From positions 1-64,000 of the forward strand of contig PLYO01000014.1 of the NCBI GenBank assembly GCA_003151825.1: a stretch of 64,000 nt of DNA, read 5' to 3'. The DNA comes from Ignavibacteriota bacterium (lineage in GTDB: Bacteria > Bacteroidota > Ignavibacteria > Palsa-1295). Position 1 is the first letter of the stretch. Each line of letters opens with the position of its first letter. Position numbers and translations under genes: made by a program. The notes beneath the pieces were generated by a model. It was not told the DNA's origin. It searched no databases and was given only the letters and a program-made list of their open reading frames with translations. Below, piece after piece: positions 58,023 to 64,000 of the stretch.

Positions 58023-59576
58023 TCAGTAGATTAAAATTTTGCTCGTCGTCCTCGCGCGGAAATCGGAAAGCGACGAGCGAAGCCATTCCGTGTCTGAAAC
58101 TCGGAGCGCGTAGAAATCGACAGTGTCTCGCGCGCACACGTATCGATCTTCGATGACGAGACTCCCCTTCTTTATCCAATCTGGATCCGGGCGATAACGG
58201 AGAATGGGATAAATAATCGCCACGCGCGCATGGCTTTTTCGGATGAAGTCATTCATGCTGTCCGAAGGATCGCCCGTGGCAAGGCGCATTCGAGCAATGC
58301 GGTCGGTGCCCAGACCGACGAGATCGATGACGGGAGAATTCGAGTAGTAACTCACGGCGCCAATATCGACGAGCACGACCGGCTTTCCACCACAATATCG
58401 CCCGACAAAGCGGGCCATCTGGACCTGCTGGTCCCAAATGTTCTTGCTCGCGATTGCCGTTTTTGAAAAATACAGAGCAAATTTTGGAATATGCGCGGTG
58501 GAAAGCCCGGCAAGAAGAACAATAGCTGCAATTCGGTATCGTCGCGAGCTATTGGTGGATGGTCGATTGACGAGCCAACCAACAAACATCCCAAGCCAAA
58601 TAAGGAGTGCGATATAAACATACGCGCGATACCGTTCGAATTGTTGCTCCGGGCTTGCAATGGCGAACTGGGCAATGGCCGTCACGATGGTTGCCGAGAA
58701 TCCAATTGCGGTCCCGGATGGTCGCCAATTAGGGAAATGCTTTCGCACATAGCGAGTAAGCAAAATAAGAATCGCGAATAAGGCGATTACACTAACGCCA
58801 ACGAATAACATGGGCTGCCACGCATTGGGAATTTTTCGCATCACAGCATCGACCGTGCCACTTTTCAAGAAAAGAGTATTAGGCAGGAACGTGCCGCCTT
58901 CGAGCATTGCAAACACCCCATAAATCAAAGCGGGCAGAGCTCCCACTAAACCAATCGCTACCGCCCGCCGCGTTTCGCCTCTGAGCAGAAAGCCAAACGC
59001 AGTTATTTCCACGAGGAGGATACATTCATACCGCACCGCGCCAAGAAGAAATGCGAGGAGCAACGTGATGACGTCACGAGTACGATCAGATACGCCGCTC
59101 CAAAGAACTATAGAGTAAAAAAACGTCGCGACGAGTAGGCACTGAAGCGAAACCTCCATGCCGATCATGGGTTGCGAAGCAAGAGGCACGGCCAAAAATG
59201 CCAGCGCCAAAAGCCCAAGGCGCCACGGAGCACCAAGACTCACCTTGCTCCATAGACGGTCAAGCACCCAAAGCAGCAGGGTGCCCAAAAGTATATTGAG
59301 CACAAACGGAGCTATTTCCGCATCACCAAAAATGAAGAAAAAAAATGACAGAAGCGCCGTCCATAAAAGCGAGGAGGAGACGCCGCTAAATTCATTCGGA
59401 GAAATACCCCATACCTGATGAGTGGCGAGTTGTCTTGCCATGGCGAGATGAATGTACGCATCATCGAGCGCATAAGTAAATCTCCCATGCGTCAGGGTTA
59501 CCGAATGCTGCCAGAGAAAAACAACAAGACCGCCCAATAGGGCAACGGCTATGAAAAAAGGGTATCGGGTTCGCAC
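58023..59576 (-). CDS. Multispanning membrane protein, GT-C type glycosyltransferase-like
   Basis: 517 residues with about eleven hydrophobic segments. The first loop carries TYALDDAYIHLAMARQLA, the acidic motif of GT-C glycosyltransferases, followed by GVSSSLLWTALLS. The last 100 residues are soluble (CGGKPVVLVDIGAVSYYSNSPVIDLVGLG). Similar proteins are annotated as integral membrane mannosyltransferase-like. Acceptor unknown. It is not obviously paralogous to the GT-C protein at 27524. Confidence 0.78.
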   Translation of the reverse strand: MRTRYPFFIAVALLGGLVVFLWQHSVTLTHGRFTYALDDAYIHLAMARQLATHQVWGISPNEFSGVSSSLLWTALLSFFFFIFGDAEIAPFVLNILLGTLLLWVLDRLWSKVSLGAPWRLGLLALAFLAVPLASQPMIGMEVSLQCLLVATFFYSIVLWSGVSDRTRDVITLLLAFLLGAVRYECILLVEITAFGFLLRGETRRAVAIGLVGALPALIYGVFAMLEGGTFLPNTLFLKSGTVDAVMRKIPNAWQPMLFVGVSVIALFAILILLTRYVRKHFPNWRPSGTAIGFSATIVTAIAQFAIASPEQQFERYRAYVYIALLIWLGMFVGWLVNRPSTNSSRRYRIAAIVLLAGLSTAHIPKFALYFSKTAIASKNIWDQQVQMARFVGRYCGGKPVVLVDIGAVSYYSNSPVIDLVGLGTDRIARMRLATGDPSDSMNDFIRKSHARVAIIYPILRYRPDPDWIKKGSLVIEDRYVCARDTVDFYALRVSDTEWLRSSLSDFRARTTSKILIY

Positions 59577-59718
59577 TTCAAGACGAACAACCCTATATCG
59601 AATTATAGCTCCATCTAATCTCTCTTCTTTATCTGCTCATTATCAATTCTCACCTACCGCAAAGAGAGCGCGAGAATCAAAGTGAACCTTCCTCCTGTTC
59701 AGCAATTAGTACAGTCAG

Positions 59719-61362
59719 ATGGCTCACATACTAATCATCGATGACGAAGCCGGGATCCGCGACACGCTCGCGATGATCTTCGAATATGAGCATCATCAAG
59801 TCACGACTGCTGAAAGCGGCATCGAGGGGTTGAAGCTTGCGCAGGATGCCGAAACGCCAATCGACTGTGTGCTGCTCGATGTCAAAATGCCGGGCATGGA
59901 TGGATTAGAGACGCTCGAAAAACTGAAGGAAGTGCGTCCCGAAGTGCCGGTCATCATGATTTCCGGTCATGGCACGATCGAGACGGCCGTCGAAGCCACC
60001 AAGCGTGGCGCCTTCGACTTCGTCGAAAAGCCGCCGGATCGGCAGCGATTGCTTCTGCTCGTCCGCAACGCGACGGAAAAAAAGCAGCTCGTGAGCGAAA
60101 ACCGGCTCATGCGAGAGCGGCTGAAAGGCAAAGAGCGAATGCTCGGTACCTCCGCCGCAATGCGGAACATTCGCGCCATCATCGAGCGCGTTGCCCCCAC
60201 GGATGCGCGGGTACTCATCACTGGTGCAAATGGATCGGGGAAAGAGCTTGTCGCGCGGGCCATTCATCGCGCCTCGAAGCGGTCGGATAAGCCGTTTGTC
60301 GAAGTGAACTGTGCCGCAATCCCGAAAGACATGATAGAAAGCGAGCTGTTCGGTCATGAGAAAGGCTCGTTCACGGGCGCGCTCGCGCAGCGCATTGGGA
60401 AATTCGAGCAGGCCGATCAGGGAACGCTCTTTTTGGATGAAGTCGGCGATATGTCGCTCGATGCGCAAGCCAAAATGCTGCGTGTGATCGAGGAAGGTCG
60501 CCTCGAACGCGTTGGCAGTTCCACGGGCCGCCCGATTCCCGTTAACGTCCGCATTCTCGCTGCAACGAATAAGAATTTAGCCGAAGAAATGCGCCATGGC
60601 CGGTTCCGAGAGGACTTATACCATCGGTTGAACGTCATACCCATTTTCGTTCCGCCCTTGCGCGACCGGCGCGAGGATATTCCAATGCTCGTGCGTGAAT
60701 TCAGCAAGGAGTTCACTTCGGAAATGAATCGCAAGTCCATTCGCTTCGATGACGCTGCCATCAAGCTGCTTACGTCGCTCCCATTTTCGGGCAATATACG
60801 GGAGCTGCGCAATGTGATCGAGCGCATTGTTATTCTGGTGCCGCGAGAGGTCGTGCGTGTCGAGGATGTCGAGCACTTGGGGCTGGCTTTTTCCACGCAC
60901 GAACAATCGGCGAATACTGCCAGCAATGGAGACAGCTCACCCCAACCCATTTCCGACTCAGCGCAGGATGCCCCACGGGAAGAGGCGACAGACGATCTCG
61001 CCAGGAGCGTCATCCTGACCGACGCCGATCTCCGAAGAATGGAAGAGGCCTCGCCAACGAGCGAACGCGAGTCTTATATCATCGGAGACAAGGGAAATCC
61101 GCTCGACGAGGCGATGCAGGCGCCGACGTTTCAGGAATTCAAGGATCGCGCGGAAAAAGCTTTTATCGAAGAAAAATTGCGCGAGCAAAATTGGAACATC
61201 AGCCGGACTGCCGAGGCGCTCGATATTCAACGATCCCATCTTTACACCAAAATGCGTAAGTTTGGGCTGATGAAGGATGGCCGCGCGCAAGAAATCCCGC
61301 CTAATGAGCAAGAACCGGACGCTCCCGAAACTCTGGAAGAAGAGGATGACGATGTCTTGTGA
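59719..61362 (+). CDS. NtrC-family sigma-54-dependent response regulator
   Basis: 547 residues. Receiver domain with phospho-acceptor Asp54 (VLLDVKMPG) and Lys104 (FVEKPP). AAA+ domain with Walker A GANGSGKE at 169-176, the sigma-54 contact loop GSFTGA at 216-221 and Walker B TLFLDEVGDM. C-terminal Fis-type HTH near 500-525 (ISRTAEALDIQRSHLYTKMRKFGL). It activates sigma-54 promoters when phosphorylated. No histidine kinase is adjacent, so the partner is elsewhere. An acidic tail of about 20 residues follows the HTH. Confidence 0.96.
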   Translation: MAHILIIDDEAGIRDTLAMIFEYEHHQVTTAESGIEGLKLAQDAETPIDCVLLDVKMPGMDGLETLEKLKEVRPEVPVIMISGHGTIETAVEATKRGAFDFVEKPPDRQRLLLLVRNATEKKQLVSENRLMRERLKGKERMLGTSAAMRNIRAIIERVAPTDARVLITGANGSGKELVARAIHRASKRSDKPFVEVNCAAIPKDMIESELFGHEKGSFTGALAQRIGKFEQADQGTLFLDEVGDMSLDAQAKMLRVIEEGRLERVGSSTGRPIPVNVRILAATNKNLAEEMRHGRFREDLYHRLNVIPIFVPPLRDRREDIPMLVREFSKEFTSEMNRKSIRFDDAAIKLLTSLPFSGNIRELRNVIERIVILVPREVVRVEDVEHLGLAFSTHEQSANTASNGDSSPQPISDSAQDAPREEATDDLARSVILTDADLRRMEEASPTSERESYIIGDKGNPLDEAMQAPTFQEFKDRAEKAFIEEKLREQNWNISRTAEALDIQRSHLYTKMRKFGLMKDGRAQEIPPNEQEPDAPETLEEEDDDVL

Positions 61363-61436
61363 AAATATTTTATCGAACCATTGCCGGTAAAATCGAACCT
61401 TCCCTATAAGTTGTGTGTTAGCCGCGCCCGCATAGC

Positions 61437-61649
61437 ATGGAATCTCTAAAAGAAAAAATGGAACGCGCGCTCACCGATGGTTTCGAGCGCGCGCAGGAAG
61501 AAAAAGTCCGCGAACTCAACCGCCTCTCGGTCACCGGCAAGCAAATTTCCCGCAAAGACTATAACTCCCGAAATCTCGCTGAACTCTATCACGAGTTAGG
61601 CTTGGAATATCCCGGCGGCAAGCCGCTGGCAGAAGCTCAGAAAAATTGA
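61437..61649 (+). CDS. Small charged helical protein, unknown
   Basis: 70 residues: MESLKEKMERALTDGFERAQEEKVRELN then SVTGKQISRKDYNSRNLAELYHELGLEYPGG. The first 30 residues are a highly charged amphipathic helix. It follows the NtrC-type gene on the same strand after 74 bp. No family recognised. Confidence 0.6.
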   Translation: MESLKEKMERALTDGFERAQEEKVRELNRLSVTGKQISRKDYNSRNLAELYHELGLEYPGGKPLAEAQKN

Positions 61650-61659
61650 ATGAGCGGCC

Positions 61660-62214
61660 TCATTCCGCCTGCACCGGCCGGTATTTGACGCGCATGCGTT
61701 CCCACCAGTCGATAAATTTTCGGAAATAGCGGCGCTGGGGTTCGAGCAGGAGATTGTAATCGGCCGCGCAGGCATCGAAGCTGACTTCGAGCACCGGCGT
61801 TGCCGCGAGCGGAACTATTTTTAGAATGTAATGCTCGTCGCCGGCGCATTGCTGGTTAAGATCGTTGGAGTCGATGGCATACAGCTTACCCATTCGGATG
61901 AGCATTCTGAGCGAATCGGCGTCCGGCGGATCGAGCGCGGCGATGGCGTTCAGGTCCTGATATTTGCCGTGTGACGTTTGGCGAGAGGTGTGAATCGTGA
62001 TCGTTCCCGTGGTGTCGAGCGTCCAGGAATCGATCGGTTTTGCGTTCAGCCCGGTCGCGGCGATATACAGGCTGAATTTGAAATTCGCGGGAAGCACGTT
62101 TGCCGGTTCCCGCTTGGCTGCAAGCGTGGTATCTACGCTCGATTTCGTGGCTTGCTTCGACTGGCACGATGCCAGCGCAATCGTAAAAAATAAAATAGCT
62201 ATTTTGATTTTCAT
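61660..62214 (-). CDS. Lipoprotein of unknown function
   Basis: 184 residues with a lipoprotein signal: MKIKIAILFFTIALASC, lipobox LASC with Cys17. The mature part has two Cys (CAGDEHYI and CAADYNLLLE) and no recognised domain. The start overlaps the stop of the upstream GH3 gene as ATGA (62211-62214), so the two are translationally coupled and perhaps act together at the envelope. Confidence 0.8.
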   Translation of the reverse strand: MKIKIAILFFTIALASCQSKQATKSSVDTTLAAKREPANVLPANFKFSLYIAATGLNAKPIDSWTLDTTGTITIHTSRQTSHGKYQDLNAIAALDPPDADSLRMLIRMGKLYAIDSNDLNQQCAGDEHYILKIVPLAATPVLEVSFDACAADYNLLLEPQRRYFRKFIDWWERMRVKYRPVQAE

Positions 62215-63752
62215 GGTAAGTTTTGCAATCTTTCCGCCGTCGCAACCATCGAGGCATTGGATTCACTGAACGTCTTCATAACAAACTTAGGGGACATTTG
62301 AAATTCCGAATCGAGATATGGGCTGCCGAATAAAATAAGCCCGCGCGGAGCAATGGTACCGAGTAAAACCGCCATTGCTCGAACGATGGAAGGGACGGAA
62401 ACGACATCCATTTTCGGGTTAACATACCCGCGTGCCCGATGGAATGTGACAAGAATTGTATCCCGATCCATTTGCACTGTTCCCTCCGCCCATTTCGCCG
62501 GTGTAATAATTTCGATCCCAGAAACGAATGGGCTCATGAGTTCTTCAAACATTTTCGATTTATGTATCGCTTCGGGACGGTCATCCGTAAGGATAATCAT
62601 TTTTGCACCATTCAGGTGGATATTGCCAATCAGTTCGATGGCCTTGCGTGCAATCTCTTCGGCGAGGAGAGCATGTTCATCAGCATACTCCTGCAACCGC
62701 TCCGGCTGGATGGAGGAAATTTCAATTCGAGTTTTTTCCTTCAGTTCACGTATGCGACCCGCCCGTTTCTGAACCTCGTTCATAGTGATTCGTCCAGAAT
62801 CGAGAGCATCCACGAGCACATCGAATGCGGACGCCGCATCGTGCGGCATGAGCAGAACATCAGCTCCTGCTTCGAAAGCAAGCAGCGCCGCCTCATCCGC
62901 ACCAAAATGTTGGGTTATGGCCCGCATTTCGAGCGCATCGGTGACAATGACACCGTCAAATCCAAGCTGCTCTCGTAGGAGCGATGTGGTAAGCGTATGC
63001 GATAGCGTAGCCGGAAGATTTTGCTCTCCAACAGGCGCGCCAAAATGAGCAGCGAGTTTCGGCGCCGCGAGATGGCCCGTCATAACAGACGACACGCCGT
63101 GTTTAATAAGAGCTTGAAACGGCGGAAGTTCGAGATTCCGAAAGCTTTCCCAATCTCGCGTGATAACGGGAAGTTCGCGGTGAGAATCGACCGACGTATC
63201 TCCGTGGCCCGGAAAATGCTTCGCCGTTGCAGCTACGCCTTCCGATTGTAAGCCGAGTACAAAAGCCGATGCATATTCCGCGACAATTTCCGAACGCTCG
63301 CCAAACGATCTCGTATTGATAATCGGATTGTGAGGATTGGAATTTACGTCCGCAACGGGCGCAAAATTCCAGGAAAGTCCGATGGCGCGCATTTCACGCC
63401 CAATGGCCTGAGCCGCTTTGTAGGCAAGCTCGGGTTCTCCCGTCTTTGCCATCGCCATAGCGTCTGGAAATTCCGTTCCTCCTTCGGTAAGACGCATCGG
63501 AAGCCCGAACTCGCAATCGCACGAAAACAAAAGCGGATTGCCCTGAGAGGCGGCAGCGAGTTCCTGCAATTCCTTCACCACGCGCGCCACGGCAGCCGCG
63601 CTGCCGCCAAAAACGCAAAATCCTCCGGCGCGATGCTGGCGCACCAAACCGGAAATATTTTCCGCATAGCGTGCATCCTTCGTATAGCTATCTATATCGA
63701 GGCGCGGCATGATAAGCTCGCCAAGCAGCGCCAAATGTTCCTGTGTGGACAT
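62211..63752 (-). CDS. Glycoside hydrolase family 3 (NagZ-like beta-N-acetylhexosaminidase)
   Basis: 513 residues from ATG 63752 (MSTQEHLALLGEL). The GH3 N-terminal barrel is complete: DCEFGLPMRL, NFAPVADVNSNPHNPIINTRSFG, ATAKHFPGHGDTSVDSHRELP (the KHFPGHG..T.DSH loop with the Asp-His general acid typical of NagZ) and GVIVTDALEM (nucleophile Asp). A further domain of about 170 residues follows. No signal peptide, so cytoplasmic peptidoglycan recycling is likely. Confidence 0.9.
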   Translation of the reverse strand: MSTQEHLALLGELIMPRLDIDSYTKDARYAENISGLVRQHRAGGFCVFGGSAAAVARVVKELQELAAASQGNPLLFSCDCEFGLPMRLTEGGTEFPDAMAMAKTGEPELAYKAAQAIGREMRAIGLSWNFAPVADVNSNPHNPIINTRSFGERSEIVAEYASAFVLGLQSEGVAATAKHFPGHGDTSVDSHRELPVITRDWESFRNLELPPFQALIKHGVSSVMTGHLAAPKLAAHFGAPVGEQNLPATLSHTLTTSLLREQLGFDGVIVTDALEMRAITQHFGADEAALLAFEAGADVLLMPHDAASAFDVLVDALDSGRITMNEVQKRAGRIRELKEKTRIEISSIQPERLQEYADEHALLAEEIARKAIELIGNIHLNGAKMIILTDDRPEAIHKSKMFEELMSPFVSGIEIITPAKWAEGTVQMDRDTILVTFHRARGYVNPKMDVVSVPSIVRAMAVLLGTIAPRGLILFGSPYLDSEFQMSPKFVMKTFSESNASMVATAERLQNLP

Positions 63753-63790
63753 GGATAATTGTAAACAGCGCCAAAGCAAGTGTCAGTCCC

Positions 63791-63817
63791 TTGTGCGGAG
63801 CTTTCATTTGTTATAAT
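63791..63817 (+). promoter_or_regulatory. Candidate promoter of the helicase gene
   Basis: TTG at 63791 and TATAAT at 63812-63817 with an 18-nt gap, 21 bp before the ATG. The -10 is a good sigma-70 match; spacing is slightly short for either consensus. Confidence 0.4.
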
Positions 63818-63838
63818 GAGTTCAACTACCATTCCTTT

Positions 63839-64000
63839 ATGCAGTTAACTCCTTCGCAAAACAAAGCGCTTTCGACCGAGCGGCACCTCGCCATCATGGC
63901 AAATGCCGGCAGCGGCAAAACGCGCGTGCTCGTAAAGCGGTATGTCGATCTCTTCGAACGGTATCCGGATCTGACGACCCGCAATATCGTCGCGATTACC
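63839..64000 (+). CDS. UvrD/AddA-type DNA helicase, 3' partial
   Basis: 54 codons are visible and the frame is open at the window end. MQLTPSQNKALSTERHLAIMANAGSGKTRVLVKRYVDLFE is the Q-motif plus Walker A (ANAGSGKT) start of superfamily 1 helicases; the spacing after Walker A (LVKRYVDLFERYPDL) is most like AddA/RecB subunits. It would be the helicase-nuclease part of double-strand break repair; the rest is needed to distinguish AddA from UvrD. Confidence 0.85.
   Translation, partial: MQLTPSQNKALSTERHLAIMANAGSGKTRVLVKRYVDLFERYPDLTTRNIVAIT

Overview
The window looks like a chromosome segment of a Gram-negative bacterium of the Bacteroidota/Chlorobiota (FCB) side, most likely a free-living Ignavibacteria- or Kapaibacteria-type lineage. 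This placement is inferred from four things: two proteins with C-terminal type IX secretion (T9SS) sorting domains, several outer-membrane barrels and a SprA-like surface protein, Bacteroidetes-type promoter boxes (TTG, about 20 nt, then TAnnTTTG, clearest at 6487-6517), and spmA/spmB without other sporulation genes. I see no rRNA, tRNA or CRISPR array.

Layout. 1-6.4 kb: the 3' part of a repetitive surface protein ending in a seven-bladed propeller, then a DUF4062-STAND NTPase-TPR protein. 6.4-17.3 kb: a promoter with a 32-codon membrane ORF, obg, a large outer-membrane protein, rsmI, a HicB/HicA-like pair, an AI-2E family transporter, a 27-codon ORF, rlpA, a T9SS cargo protein and a remnant of a REP-associated transposase. 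17.5-24.7 kb: a TatD/outer-membrane protein fusion, rel, ruvX, a Phd/VapC module, a BclA-like surface protein and a LOG-family protein. 24.8-27.4 kb: five tandem paralogues of an unrecognised membrane protein. 27.5-35.6 kb: a GT-C type glycosyltransferase, nadA, ygfZ, a putative metallopeptidase, spmAB, DUF2203, YceI and a small membrane protein. 35.6-42.4 kb: a polyphosphate-flavoured cluster (Ppx/GppA, two thymidylate-kinase-like proteins, CHAD), then tsaB, tsaE and alr. 42.5-46.7 kb: an accessory patch with a DNA methyltransferase, an AT-rich orphan gene and a duplicated repeat block. 46.7-51.7 kb: an Omp85 barrel, a di-haem peroxidase with T9SS tail and a GltD-like Fe-S oxidoreductase. 52.2-58.0 kb: an ArsR-led operon of SRPBCC, DHFR-like, YdeI and VOC proteins. 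58.0-64 kb: a second membrane glycosyltransferase, an NtrC-type regulator, a lipoprotein, a GH3 (NagZ-like) enzyme and the start of a UvrD/AddA-type helicase.

The strongest cross-cutting signal is the density and variety of palindromic repeats. At least nine families are visible. Several are not between genes but inside them: in-frame insertions in nadA, spmA, tsaE and the GltD-like gene. Others supply the stop codon of rsmI and tsaE, the start codon of the methyltransferase and the N-terminal extension of a large outer-membrane protein. One sits exactly at the TatD/barrel fusion junction. A C-terminal RAYT transposase remnant lies against one palindrome family, which suggests how at least some of them once moved.

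Best candidates for undescribed biology: the coding palindromes as agents of protein change, the five-paralogue membrane array, the twin TMK-like/CHAD/Ppx cluster (one TMK has Arg in place of the P-loop Lys), the methyltransferase plus AT-rich membrane-tailed partner, the DUF4062-STAND-TPR protein, and the 32-codon membrane ORF behind a strong promoter.
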